From: Kiloniellales bacterium
GTDB lineage: Bacteria > Pseudomonadota > Alphaproteobacteria > Kiloniellales > JAKSDN01
Assembly (NCBI GenBank): GCA_028280455.1
Contig: JANQLT010000107.1
Span: 1 to 55,789 of the forward strand
Direction: 5' to 3'
DNA: 55,789 nucleotides
Of the stretch, positions 16,982 through 25,127 are shown piece by piece (the stretch's first letter is position 1; the number at the start of each line of letters is the position of its first letter). The notes under the pieces were generated by a model. It searched no databases. It had not been told where the DNA came from and saw only the letters and a program-made list of their open reading frames with translations. The position numbers and the translations under genes are program-made.

Positions 16982-18058
16982 ATGCGCCGATCGATCGGAC
17001 TAGCGGCGGCCCTGCTCGGCCTCGTCACCTTCGCCCCGGCCCCGCTGTCGCGGGCGGCGGAAGAGGCCGCGGCGACCTGGGAGCTGGAGGTCTGGAACCC
17101 GCCCTTCGACTTCCGCAGCCCCTCGCGGACCGTACGCTACAGGCCGATCGAGGGGGCCTCGCGCAAGTGGCGGATCTGCGCCGCCTACCCTCATCTCAAG
17201 GACTCCTACTGGCTGAGCGTCAACTTCGGCATGGTCGAGGAGGCCAAGCGGCTCGGCGTCGCCCTGCGGGTCGTCGAGGCCGGCGGCTATCCGAACCTGG
17301 AGCGGCAGATCGCCCAGATCCGCGACTGCGCCCAGAGGGCCGACCTGCTGGCGCTCGGCGCCGTCAGCTTCGAGGGCCTGACCGAGGCGGTGGTCGAGAT
17401 CTCGCGGCGGATCCCGGTGATCGCCGTGGTCAACGACATCGCCGACCCCGGGATCAGTGCCAAGGCCGCCGTCTCCTGGGTCACCATGGGCGCGCGGATC
17501 GGCGCGTACCTGGCGGAGAAGCACCCCGGCGGCAGCCCGCCGGTCACCGTCGCCTGGTTCCCGGGCCCGCGGGAATCGCAGTGGGCCTACTTCGTCGAGG
17601 AGGGCTTTCGCGGCGCCCTGGCCGGCAGCGCCGCCGAGATCGTGGTCACCAAGTGGGGCGACACCGGCCGCGAGATCCAGCTCCTGCTGGTCGAGGAGGC
17701 CCTCGAGGCGGAGCCCGACGTCGACTACATCGTCGGCAGCGCGGTGACCGCCGGCGCCGCCGTCAGCGTGCTGCGCGCCCGCGGCCTGGAAGAGCGCATC
17801 AAGGTGCTGGCGGACTACTACACCCACGCCGTCTACCGCGGCATCAAGCGCGACAAGATCCTCGCCGCGCCGACCGACTTCCCGGCGCTGCAGGGCCGGC
17901 TCGGCATCGAGATGGCGGTGCGCGTGCTGGAGGGCCGCCTGGAGCACCGGCACGCCGGGCCGCTGATCAAGCTGGTCGATTCCGAGACCCTGCCGGCCAT
18001 CGGCTCGCGCCAGTCCCTGGCGCCGGCCAGCTTCTTTCCGACCTTCGTGGTCGAGTGA
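16982..18058 (+). CDS. torT: TorT-like periplasmic TMAO-sensing protein
   Basis: 358 residues. A signal peptide (about 1-25, ending SRAAE) leads into a periplasmic-binding-protein type I fold: KWRICAAYPHLKDSYWLSVN (about 60-79), YPNLERQIAQIRDCA, SFEGLTEAV, PVIAVVNDIADPGISAKAAV, MGARIGAYLAEKHPG, VAWFPGPRESQWA and ADYYTHAVYRGIKRD. These fit TorT, which binds TMAO and forms a complex with the TorS sensor domain. It is divergent from torS and immediately upstream of the Tdm gene. The downstream segment 18059-18316 carries candidate regulatory repeats. Confidence 0.85.
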   Translation: MRRSIGLAAALLGLVTFAPAPLSRAAEEAAATWELEVWNPPFDFRSPSRTVRYRPIEGASRKWRICAAYPHLKDSYWLSVNFGMVEEAKRLGVALRVVEAGGYPNLERQIAQIRDCAQRADLLALGAVSFEGLTEAVVEISRRIPVIAVVNDIADPGISAKAAVSWVTMGARIGAYLAEKHPGGSPPVTVAWFPGPRESQWAYFVEEGFRGALAGSAAEIVVTKWGDTGREIQLLLVEEALEAEPDVDYIVGSAVTAGAAVSVLRARGLEERIKVLADYYTHAVYRGIKRDKILAAPTDFPALQGRLGIEMAVRVLEGRLEHRHAGPLIKLVDSETLPAIGSRQSLAPASFFPTFVVE

Positions 18059-18137
18059 CGCGCATTCATGCTGACCAATACTGAGCCAATGTCAGCAGTC
18101 ACAAGCGATATTGGATCTTAAATTATGATCACAATTT

Positions 18138-18229
18138 CCTGTTCTAAAACCGTTTCTTGCAGATATATCCTGCCTTCTTCACCGGTTCTTGCTAATCGGA
18201 TCAGGAATGCATTACTTTGGTTCAACCAA
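18138..18229 (+). promoter_or_regulatory. Candidate TorR-type operator region upstream of tdm
   Basis: Four TTCT motifs begin at 18142, 18154, 18175 and 18186, spaced 12, 21 and 11 bases, that is about one, two and one helical turns. Two of them lie in near-identical 12-mers, ACCGTTTCTTGC (18149) and ACCGGTTCTTGC (18181). A perfect 13-bp palindrome, TTGGTTCAACCAA, follows at 18217-18229. The region lies 90-175 bases before the tdm start and is clearly AT-richer than its surroundings. The binding protein is inferred, not shown. Confidence 0.4.
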
Positions 18230-18316
18230 TTCGACCGCCGGGATCGAGCCGCCCGAGGGCACGGCACGGCCGGTCGCACGACCCGCTAGTGGGGGCCAGG
18301 AACGGGGGGTCAGTTC

Positions 18317-20683
18317 ATGGCCGAGGTAATGGACATCGGCGACATCAGGGTCCGGGCGACCCACGCCTTGGAGCCGGCGCTCTGGCCCTTCGAGCCGGGC
18401 CGCGAGCGCCACCGGGTGTCCGGGGCCGGCGCCTCGGCGATTCTGCTGCGCGCCGGTGACAGGGTCACGGTGACCGACGTCGAGGGCGCCCAGCCGGCCG
18501 AGGTCCTGGCCTTCGACACCGACGGCCGCGAGGCGCTGAGCGGCCTCGGCCTGCGGGCGGCGCGGCCGGCCCTCGGCTTGCAGGCCGTGCTCGCCGCCGG
18601 CGACGAGTCCGCCCACCGGCTGGCCGCGGCGCTCGAGCGGCGCGGCGTCGCCTTCGCCGCGCTGCAGGCCGCCGGCCTCTTCGGTCCGGAGTCCCGACCC
18701 GGCGACAGTGCGACCTTCGAAGCCGCGGCCGACCTGCTGCTGGTGGTCGCCGCGCCGGGCGAGGCCATGGCCGTCGACCGGCAGGACCCGCCGAGCGAGC
18801 TGATCGTCGTCGTCGAGCGCGCCGCGGCGCCGGAGGAGCGGCTGCCGCCCCTGCCAGAGCCGCTGGCCGATCCGCGCATCGACCACACGATCCCGCCGTC
18901 CAACGCCTGGGCTTACGAGGTCAAGGCCGGCGAGTACATCCAGATCATCGACGTCGCCGGCCGGGAGTGCTCCGACTTCCAGGCCTTCAGCGCCGCCCGG
19001 CTGCAGGCCGGCGTCGAGCGCGACATCGACCCGACCATCACCCGGACCCTGATGGGCGCCGCCTATCCCGGCCCCGGCCTGTTCTCCAAGTTCTACGACC
19101 GCGACCTGGAGCCGACCCTGGAGCTGGTCCGCGACACGGTCGGCCGGCACGACGCCTTCCTGCTGGCCTGCACCGCCAAGTACTACGACGACATGGGCTA
19201 CCCGGGGCACCCGAACTGCTCGGACAACTTCAACAAGGCCCTGCAACCCTTTGGCGTCGAAGGGCGGCTGGGCTGGGCGGCGGTCAACTTCTTCTACAAC
19301 ACCGGGGTCGACGCCCATAACCAGGTGACCTACGACATGCCCTGGACCCGGCCCGGCGACTACGTGCTGCTGCGCGCCAACAAGGACCTGGTCTGCGTCT
19401 CCTCCGCCTGCCCCGACGACACCAGCGCCGCCAACGGCTGGAACCCGACGCCGATCCACATCCGGGTGTACCCGGAGAAGACCCTCTTCTCGAAAGCGAT
19501 CGCCACGCGCATGACTCCCGACGCCGAACCCAAGCTGACCAAAGAGACCGCATTCCACCCGCGCACCTCGGCCCTGACCCGGAACTTCGCCGAATACCGC
19601 GGCTACTGGCTGGCCAACGCCTTCAACAACCAGGGCGCCATCGAGGAGTACTGGGCCTGCCGCGAGAAGGCGGTGGTCACCGACCTCTCGCCGCTGCGCA
19701 AGTTCGAGGTCACCGGCCCGGACGCCGAGGCCCTGATGCACGCCACCCTGACCCGCAACGTCCGGCGCATGAGCCACGGCCAGGTCGCCTACTCGGCCCT
19801 GTGCTACCCGCACGGCGGCATGGTCGACGACGGCACCCTGATCCGGCTCGGCCCCGACAACTTCCGCTGGGTCGGCGGCGACGACTACGGCGGCGCCTGG
19901 CTGCGCGAGCAGGCGAAGCGGCTCGGCCTCGAGGTGCTGGTCAAGTCCTCCAGCGACCAGATCCACAACATCGCCGTGCAGGGCCCGGAGAGCCGGGCGA
20001 TCCTCTCGGAGGTGGTCTGGACCCCGCCGGCCCAGGCCTCGGTCGAGGAGCTCGGCTGGTTCCGCGCCAGCGTCGGCCGGCTCGGCGACCACAACGGCCC
20101 GCCCCTGGTGGTCACCCGCACCGGCTACACCGGCGAGCTCGGCTACGAGCTCTGGTGCCACCCGAAGGACGCCGTCGCGCTCTGGGACGCGGTCTTCGAG
20201 GCCGGCAAGCCGCGCGGCATCCTGCCGCTCGGCCTCGAGGCGCTGGACATGCTGCGCATCGAAGCCGGGCTGATCTTCTACGGCTACGAGTTCTGCGAGC
20301 AGACCGACCCCTTCGAGGCCGGCATCGGCTTCACGGTGGCGCTCAAGACCAAGGCCGAGGACGACTTCATCGGCAAGGAGGCGCTGATCCGGCGCAAGGC
20401 CCATCCGCAGAAGGTCCTGGTCGGACTCGAGATCGAGGGCAACGAGCCGGCCGCCCACGGTGACTGCGTCCACGTCGGCCGGCCCCAGATCGGCGAGGTG
20501 ACCAGCGCCACCCGCTCGCCGATCCTCAACAAGAACATCGCGCTCTGCCGGATCGACGTCGCCCATGCCGCGCTCGGCACCGAGGTCGAGGTCGGCAAGC
20601 TCGACGGCCACCAGAAGCGCCTGGCCGCCAAGGTCGTGCCCTTCCCCTTCTACGACCCGGAGAAGACGCGGGTCCGCTCGTAG
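18317..20683 (+). CDS. tdm: Trimethylamine-N-oxide demethylase (TMAO aldolase), Tdm
   Basis: 788 residues. It combines an N-terminal region and a DUF1989-type domain (up to about 400) with a C-terminal GcvT-like tetrahydrofolate domain (about 420-785; VTDLSPLRKFEVTGPDAE, TRTGYTGELGYELWC, LGLEALDMLRIEAGL). This architecture is that of Tdm, which cleaves TMAO to dimethylamine and formaldehyde, the latter being captured on tetrahydrofolate. Cys285, Cys301 and Cys365 sit with the 16/64 spacing I recall for the three zinc-binding cysteines of characterised Tdm. The neighbourhood (TmoXWV-like transporter, TorTSR) supports this over a dimethylglycine- or sarcosine-dehydrogenase-like role. No trimethylamine monooxygenase gene is in the window. 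Confidence 0.85.
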   Translation: MAEVMDIGDIRVRATHALEPALWPFEPGRERHRVSGAGASAILLRAGDRVTVTDVEGAQPAEVLAFDTDGREALSGLGLRAARPALGLQAVLAAGDESAHRLAAALERRGVAFAALQAAGLFGPESRPGDSATFEAAADLLLVVAAPGEAMAVDRQDPPSELIVVVERAAAPEERLPPLPEPLADPRIDHTIPPSNAWAYEVKAGEYIQIIDVAGRECSDFQAFSAARLQAGVERDIDPTITRTLMGAAYPGPGLFSKFYDRDLEPTLELVRDTVGRHDAFLLACTAKYYDDMGYPGHPNCSDNFNKALQPFGVEGRLGWAAVNFFYNTGVDAHNQVTYDMPWTRPGDYVLLRANKDLVCVSSACPDDTSAANGWNPTPIHIRVYPEKTLFSKAIATRMTPDAEPKLTKETAFHPRTSALTRNFAEYRGYWLANAFNNQGAIEEYWACREKAVVTDLSPLRKFEVTGPDAEALMHATLTRNVRRMSHGQVAYSALCYPHGGMVDDGTLIRLGPDNFRWVGGDDYGGAWLREQAKRLGLEVLVKSSSDQIHNIAVQGPESRAILSEVVWTPPAQASVEELGWFRASVGRLGDHNGPPLVVTRTGYTGELGYELWCHPKDAVALWDAVFEAGKPRGILPLGLEALDMLRIEAGLIFYGYEFCEQTDPFEAGIGFTVALKTKAEDDFIGKEALIRRKAHPQKVLVGLEIEGNEPAAHGDCVHVGRPQIGEVTSATRSPILNKNIALCRIDVAHAALGTEVEVGKLDGHQKRLAAKVVPFPFYDPEKTRVRS

Positions 20684-20703
20684 GTCTGGCGGCCGGGCTG
20701 CGC

Positions 20704-21462
20704 TCAGAAGTTCCCCAGCAGGAAACGCCGGTGCAGCTTCTGCAGCGGCCGGGCGTTGTTCGGGAACAGGCCGGCGAAGGCGCCGATCTGCGCGCCCGAG
20801 GCCTCGATCGGCTCGTCGTAGACCGTCCAGGTGACGATCTCGCTGCAGGGCGGCGTGGTCAGCGAGCCGGCGTAGCGGTAGAAGGCCCGGCCGGCCGGCA
20901 GCAGATGCGCCGGCGCGATCCTGTCCGGGCCGCTCGCCTCGCCCTTGCTGCTCGGCATGACGTCCCAGACCTGGCCGATGGTGTCGTTGGCCGCGCCCTC
21001 GGCCATCATGACGCCGAGCACGGCGAGCGTGCCGTCGGCGGCGGCGTGGACGAAGTGGATCTCCATCGGGAAGGGCTTGCCGGCGATGTGGTGCTCGCTG
21101 GGGTGATGGAAGTGGAACTGCTTCAGGTCGAAGCGCTTGCCGGCGATCATCGAGTAGCTGCCGGCGTCGGTGTTGGCCTGGATCGTGTGGCCGTTGTTGA
21201 CCACGGCGAGCTTGCTGTCGCCCCAGTGGATCTCGACGTCGCGCACCACGGCGCGCACCGGCGCGTCCAGGTCGATCGGCGACTGCTGCCGGCCGAGGCC
21301 GCAAGCGGCGTTGCCCTCGTCGAGCTCGGCCCAATGGTCGGGCCCGGCCTCGCCCTCGTAGCCCCAATGGCCGCGGCTGGCCCGGGCGGCCGAGGCCAGG
21401 CAGAGCGAACAGCCGGCGACCGCGATGCCGGCGGCGGATCTCAATAGCTGACGTCTTTCCAT
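20704..21462 (-). CDS. Periplasmic alpha-carbonic anhydrase
   Basis: 252 residues from the ATG at 21462. The N-terminus ERRQLLRSAAGIAVAGC, with a twin arginine and a mild hydrophobic stretch, resembles a Tat signal and ends near ASAARA. The alpha-CA core is clear: HWGYEGEAGPDHW, QQSPIDLD, the zinc histidines in QFHFHHPSEH, a further His in MEIHFVHAA, and SLTTPPCSE. It interconverts carbon dioxide and bicarbonate in the periplasm. It converges on tdm with a 20-base gap. A link to one-carbon oxidation is possible but is only positional. Confidence 0.88.
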   Translation of the reverse strand: MERRQLLRSAAGIAVAGCSLCLASAARASRGHWGYEGEAGPDHWAELDEGNAACGLGRQQSPIDLDAPVRAVVRDVEIHWGDSKLAVVNNGHTIQANTDAGSYSMIAGKRFDLKQFHFHHPSEHHIAGKPFPMEIHFVHAAADGTLAVLGVMMAEGAANDTIGQVWDVMPSSKGEASGPDRIAPAHLLPAGRAFYRYAGSLTTPPCSEIVTWTVYDEPIEASGAQIGAFAGLFPNNARPLQKLHRRFLLGNF

Positions 21463-21726
21463 CACTTGCACCCGTAAGGGCGCGCCCCGGCCGCTTGCGC
21501 GGTCCGACGCGGGCACGCCGGATTGCGTTAGGGACTGCTCCCTGAGTAAGCCTCGAACAGGCTTGTCGGGCTCAGATCACCATCAAGAACGGATGTCTGG
21601 GGAGACAAGTGAGGGACATCACACCGCGGCGAAATCGCGATGGTAGCCCTGCAAAAAACACCGAGCGGCCGCCCGAGCCAAAGGGGCCGGGCGGCTCCAA
21701 GCAAAGCCGTGACGCTTGCGGCGCGC

Positions 21727-21856
21727 CTAGCGCGTTTTTCGATCGGACGGCACCGGCCCGCTCCCCCTCCCGGCCAGACAATAGGATACTGCCGTGAGTG
21801 GCCGGGAGGGGGAGCGGCCCGGTGCCGTGATTCCGCGTGAGCGGAAAGCGCTCTAG
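21727..21856. repeat. MITE-like palindromic element, copy B (full length)
   Basis: 130 bp with CTAG at both ends and imperfect terminal inverted repeats (CTAGCGCGTTTTTCGATCGG and CGGAAAGCGCTCTAG). Inside, GGCACCGGCCCGCTCCCCC and a near-complementary arm flank a loop containing ATAGGATACTGCC. The right-hand CTAG provides the TAG stop of the 33-residue minus-strand gene at 21853. The preceding 21463-21726 is the upstream region of the carbonic anhydrase gene and shows no gene. Confidence 0.85.
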
Positions 21857-21954
21857 CGCTTGCGGTTGGCGGTTTCCGAAACCCAGGCGAGGCCGACCGC
21901 GAAGACGACAAAGGACAGGCAGATGCCGGTCAGGAAGATCGGCTCGAACGACAT
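21853..21954 (-). CDS. Very small single-span membrane protein
   Basis: 33 residues, MSFEPIFLTGICLSF then VVFAVGLAWVSETANRKR: one hydrophobic helix followed by a short basic tail. The ribosome site is excellent (GAGGAGGAAAGCC before the ATG), which is the main reason to call it. Its TAG stop is the end of the adjacent repeat element. It is divergent from the Fur-family gene, from which it is separated by a region holding a Fur-like operator (22133-22151). Function is unknown; small subunits of transporters or oxidases have this form. Confidence 0.55.
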   Translation of the reverse strand: MSFEPIFLTGICLSFVVFAVGLAWVSETANRKR

Positions 21955-22132
21955 GGCTTTCCTCCTCGTTGTGCTTCGCCCCATTAGATAGCCGCCCCCG
22001 GGTCATGCCAGATTGATCTATGTCAATCCGGGCTGTGCGAAAGCCGGCGGATCGGGCCGGACCGTCGGCCTTCGACCCGCGGATACAAAAATCCCCACAT
22101 TTGGTATTGATTTTCGCTTGCAGAACAGTTCT

Positions 22133-22151
22133 GCGATCAATAATCATTCTC
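22133..22151. promoter_or_regulatory. Fur-like operator upstream of fur
   Basis: GCGATCAATAATCATTCTC matches the 19-bp motif at 22921, 24623 and 25146 (15 of 19 positions against the inverted 22921 site). Its position 28 bases before the fur start suggests autoregulation. Confidence 0.55.
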
Positions 22152-22178
22152 ACGTCTTTTATTTTGGGGGAGGCTCCC

Positions 22179-22616
22179 TTGCCTCAGCGGATCGAGAAGC
22201 TCTGCGTCGAGAAAGGCGTTCGCATGACCCATCAGCGCCGGGTCATCGCGCGGGCCCTCAGCTCGGCTAGGGACCACCCGGACGTCGCCGAGCTGCACCG
22301 GCGGGTGACCAAGCTCGACCCGCACATCTCCATCGCGACCCTCTACCGCACCCTCAAGCTGTTCGAGGACACCAACGTGATCGAGCGCTATGACTTCGGC
22401 GACGGCAAGGCGCGTTACGAGGAAGCGCCTGAGGAGCACCACGACCACCTGATCGACCTGGAGACCGGCAAGGTCATCGAGTTCCGCAACGACGAGATCG
22501 AGCGCCTGCAGGCCGAGGTCGCCGCTCGCCTCGGCTACGAGCTGACGGGCCACCGCCTGGAGCTCTACTGCGTCAAGCTCGACGGGCCCGCGGGCAATGG
22601 CTCGGACGGGGCCTGA
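22179..22616 (+). CDS. fur: Fur-family metalloregulator (alphaproteobacterial Fur/Mur type)
   Basis: 145 residues from the TTG at 22179, chosen because GGGGGAGG precedes it by six bases and because it fits the family N-terminus; the frame is open further upstream through an AT-rich promoter-like stretch. The winged helix contains MTHQRRVIARAL and ISIATLYRTLKLFED. The C-terminal part has EAPEEHHDHLIDLETGKVIEF, with the His cluster used for metal binding. The HHDHLID signature matches Fur/Mur rather than Irr, which has a different His motif. It represses iron or manganese uptake genes in relatives. An operator-like site lies in its own promoter and three more lie downstream. Confidence 0.85.
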   Translation: MPQRIEKLCVEKGVRMTHQRRVIARALSSARDHPDVAELHRRVTKLDPHISIATLYRTLKLFEDTNVIERYDFGDGKARYEEAPEEHHDHLIDLETGKVIEFRNDEIERLQAEVAARLGYELTGHRLELYCVKLDGPAGNGSDGA

Positions 22617-22646
22617 CTCGCCCCAGTCGAGCTTGAGCCGGATCCT

Positions 22647-22838
22647 TCAGGGGCTCCGCCAGGCGACCCAGACCAACGAATAGAGCGCGAAGTGGCCGAC
22701 GCTGGTCAGTGCCAGGGTCGTGATGACCCCGCGCAGCCTTATGCTGTGTCCGTCCTCCAGGGGGCCGAAGGCGTAGATCAGCGCCGAGACGGCGAAGGCC
22801 ATCGTCGTCGCCAGGACCAGAAAGGCGGCCGCGTCCAT
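22647..22838 (-). CDS. Small two-span membrane protein, probably iron-regulated
   Basis: 63 residues from the ATG at 22838 (GGTAGGTGAC upstream). Two hydrophobic helices (AAAFLVLATTMAFAVSALIYA and ITTLALTSVGHFALYSLVWVA) are joined by a short loop with EDGHSIRLRG. There is no recognised family. It is transcribed away from a strong Fur-like operator at 22921-22939, which it shares with the divergent gene at 23020. Iron regulation is therefore inferred; the role is unknown. Confidence 0.6.
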   Translation of the reverse strand: MDAAAFLVLATTMAFAVSALIYAFGPLEDGHSIRLRGVITTLALTSVGHFALYSLVWVAWRSP

Positions 22839-22920
22839 GTCACCTACCCCTCGGCTTTCGGCCGGACGCTCGGGCCGCGTCCGCGCTCGGGATGTCAAGT
22901 CGATCGGTCGCTACTATATT

Positions 22921-22939
22921 GCGAATGATTATCAATTGC
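22921..22939. promoter_or_regulatory. Fur-like operator in divergent promoter
   Basis: GCGAATGATTATCAATTGC is a near-palindromic Fur-box-like sequence directly after TATATT. It sits between the divergent genes starting at 22838 and 23020. Confidence 0.65.
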
Positions 22940-23019
22940 AATAGAGTCGCTCTGCCGATCGATCGTCGGGGGGCGCTGCCGGCGCCGGCCATGCGATCAG
23001 ACAATCAAGCGGGGATGCG

Positions 23020-23547
23020 ATGACTCAGAAGAAAGACGACGGCCGGGTCGGGCCCGGCAGGGCGACGGCGGCGCTTCGTCCGGCCGAGCAGCTCTCGCTC
23101 TGGGCCATTCGGGCCTGGGTGGCGCGCCGCCAGCTCGGGCTCGGGCCCTGCCCCGGCTTCTATCGCGCCTTCCGTTGCGCCGGCGCGCCGGCGGCGGCCG
23201 GCCACATGGTCGCGTTCCTGGACTGCTTGGCGGACAAGGCCTGGCGTGCCATCGAGATCAACTGCCCGCGGTGCCTGGAGACGACGCTCGACGAAGAGCG
23301 GCTGATCGCCGCGCTGGCGGCGATACAGCGGGACCAGCACGGGCGCGCCAGCGACCTGCTCTCCAGCTTCCTGCTGCCCCATGCCATCGACGAAAGCCTG
23401 CCGGAGCTCCGCCGCTTCGGGGCCGCCCTGGACGGGGCCGGCCTGCCGTTTCCCGACGAGGGCGACAGCCCGGCGCCCAGCGCCCCGACCGTCGACGGCC
23501 GAGTCGCCTCGCGCTGTCCCGATCGCGGCGCCAGCCTGCTGCACTGA
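23020..23547 (+). CDS. Hypothetical protein, probably iron-regulated
   Basis: 175 residues; family not recognised. It starts MTQKKDDGRVGPGRA after a purine-rich site (GGGGATGCG). The N-terminal part is basic. The central part contains LSLWAIRAWVARRQLGLGPC, CPGFYRAFRCAG, FLDCLADKAW and INCPRCLE, giving five cysteines in about 45 residues, one pair as CPRC, so a metal or Fe-S role is conceivable. The C-terminal 40 residues are Pro/Asp-rich and probably disordered. A Fur-like operator lies 80 bases upstream and bacterioferritin converges from the other side, which suggests a job in iron handling. Confidence 0.6.
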   Translation: MTQKKDDGRVGPGRATAALRPAEQLSLWAIRAWVARRQLGLGPCPGFYRAFRCAGAPAAAGHMVAFLDCLADKAWRAIEINCPRCLETTLDEERLIAALAAIQRDQHGRASDLLSSFLLPHAIDESLPELRRFGAALDGAGLPFPDEGDSPAPSAPTVDGRVASRCPDRGASLLH

Positions 23548-23581
23548 AAGCCGCGGGCGAGTCGGCCCGCAGCCTCGCGCG

Positions 23582-24046
23582 CTACATCTGGGATTGCTGG
23601 TAGTTCTGCAGGCCGACCTTCTCGATCAGGCCGAGCTGGGTCTCCAGCCAATCGACGTGCTCTTCCTCGGCCTCGAGGATCTCGCTGAAGATCTCGCGGG
23701 AAACGTAGTCCGAGACCGACTCGCAGTAGGCGATGGCCTCGCGCAGATCCGGTATGGCCTGCTGCTCCAGGGCCAGATCGCACTCCAGGGTCTCCTTGAG
23801 GTTCTCGCCGATCCGCAGCTTGTGCAGCTCCTGCAGATTGGGCAGCCCCTCCAGGAAGAGGATGCGCTCGATCAGCTGGTCGGCGTGCTTCATCTCGTCG
23901 ATGGATTCTTCGTAGGTCTTTTCTCCGATCGACTTGAAGCCCCAGTCCTTATGCATGCGGGCGTGCAGGAAATACTGATTGATTGCCGTCAGCTCATTGA
24001 CGAGGATCTTGTTCAAGTATTCGATAACTTTGGAATCGCCCTTCAT
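23582..24046 (-). CDS. bfr: Bacterioferritin
   Basis: 154 residues. All ferroxidase-centre ligands are at canonical positions: Glu18, Glu51, His54, Glu94, Glu127 and His130. The haem-ligating Met52 is present (DEMKHAD). It assembles a 24-mer that oxidises and stores iron in the cytoplasm. GAGGGGAAG precedes the ATG. It lies downstream of bfd on the same strand, 287 bases apart, so it probably has its own promoter in 24047-24333; a weak match to the local Fur-like motif (GCGACTGAATATCATTAG on the minus strand) lies near 24193-24210. Confidence 0.95.
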   Translation of the reverse strand: MKGDSKVIEYLNKILVNELTAINQYFLHARMHKDWGFKSIGEKTYEESIDEMKHADQLIERILFLEGLPNLQELHKLRIGENLKETLECDLALEQQAIPDLREAIAYCESVSDYVSREIFSEILEAEEEHVDWLETQLGLIEKVGLQNYQQSQM

Positions 24047-24333
24047 CTTCCCCTCACGCTTCTGGCCGTCATGCGGATGTTAGAGTAACTATGGTGTGAG
24101 TCGGGCCAAAACAACCACAATAATAGTGGCGCCTTTGAAGACGAAGCCTAGCCGGCGTCAAGTGCTCGCGGAAACAATACTAATGATATTCAGTCGCAAG
24201 TGAGACTGCGATACAATCGCACCGGCGCGGGCCGCGCGGCAGCCGCTGCCGCGCGATGGCGGCCTTGGGCCACCGCCGCGGTGCCCGGAACATCGTTACG
24301 CTTGCGAAATAAGAGCCTAGGCGCGGGGGCGCC

Positions 24334-24540
24334 CTACTCCGCGGGTCCTACGGCGACTCCGCCCGGATCGGGACTGGGCTCCTGCCGCGCCGCCTTGACG
24401 GCGTCCTTGATGAAGGGAAGGCAGAGGGTGCAGCGGGGGCGGACGCCCGTGTTCTTGAACACCGAGCTGACCGTGCCGCAGGGGCCGAGGGCTTCCCTCA
24501 CCCGGCGCTCGTTCAAGGCGTGGCAGACGCAGAGATACAT
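24334..24540 (-). CDS. bfd: Bacterioferritin-associated ferredoxin
   Basis: 68 residues. It has the Bfd [2Fe-2S] pattern CVC (Cys4, Cys6) and CTLC (Cys37, Cys40), with RVREAL and KDAVKAARQ helices between and after. Bfd binds bacterioferritin and supplies electrons to release stored iron. A Fur-like operator lies 83-101 bases upstream of the start, consistent with induction when iron is scarce. bfr follows on the same strand. A Pro/Gly tail of about 12 residues extends past the usual domain end. Confidence 0.9.
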   Translation of the reverse strand: MYLCVCHALNERRVREALGPCGTVSSVFKNTGVRPRCTLCLPFIKDAVKAARQEPSPDPGGVAVGPAE

Positions 24541-24622
24541 CCCGGCTCCCGTCCCCTTGCCGCGGCAGCTCACTGTACCGTGGCATTGACGCGAGCAGTG
24601 TAAACCTGATAGCGTCCATTGT

Positions 24623-24641
24623 GCAATTGAAAATGAGTTGC
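24623..24641. promoter_or_regulatory. Fur-like operator upstream of bfd
   Basis: GCAATTGAAAATGAGTTGC, a 19-bp imperfect palindrome, matches the other three sites. It is placed to control bfd on the minus strand and possibly a small plus-strand gene at 24730. Confidence 0.6.
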
Positions 24642-24729
24642 AATCACATTCGCAACGCGTTTTCCGGAGGGTTGTCCCCTGTTTCTTTGGGCGAATCTCA
24701 GCGCGGCCCATCTTGCCCTGGCGGCCCGC

Positions 24730-24921
24730 ATGATCGGCCGCCGGCTGCGGGCCCCGGCGGCCGCCGCGAAGCCGGCGCCTCCCTCGGTTGGCAGCACGGC
24801 CGCGCCGGGCGCTCCGGCAGCCGCGCCTTCGAAGGGCACGTCCAGCGTGGTGCCCTTCAAGCCGGCCGCGCCTGCCGCTCCCCAGTCCGACCTGGCCGCG
24901 CGGCGCGCGCTCGACGGCTAG
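24730..24921 (+). CDS. Possible small Ala/Pro-rich protein
   Basis: 63 residues, low complexity (AAAAKPAPPSVGSTAAPGAP), ending SDLAARRALDG. It lies 90 bases downstream of a Fur-like operator. The frame stays open upstream to a hydrophobic stretch following GGAGGG, so a non-ATG start near 24679 is conceivable. There is no recognised family and no ribosome site before the ATG. It may be a real small iron-regulated protein or a chance frame in GC-rich DNA. Confidence 0.3.
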   Translation: MIGRRLRAPAAAAKPAPPSVGSTAAPGAPAAAPSKGTSSVVPFKPAAPAAPQSDLAARRALDG

Positions 24922-25127
24922 CGGGTCAGCCTGCCGGCAGGCAGTCTCCTCGATGGTTCGGGACATTGGGCGTCGGCGGCTCTCGGCGCCACCGGGACAA
25001 CCAGACCCAGGAGCCGTCGCGCCGGCATCGCCGCCGCTCTCGCTGACTCCCCCGGCCTCCGCCCCCTAGCCGAGGGCACCCGCCGCGGCCCGGGTGGCCA
25101 GCGACGACGGATCGGAAAGAAAGCTCC

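Noticed and set aside
14181..17003. A 940-codon open frame opposite torS
   Set aside because: Antisense shadow with Ala/Arg/Leu/Gly/Asp-rich composition; torS has every expected domain and catalytic residue.
18212..21367. A 1051-codon open frame opposite tdm
   Set aside because: It spans antisense of tdm and runs into the carbonic anhydrase in the wrong frame; there are no recognisable motifs.
24334..24966. A 210-codon extension of the bfd frame
   Set aside because: The upstream part covers the promoter and Fur-like operator, and bfd has its own start giving the usual length.
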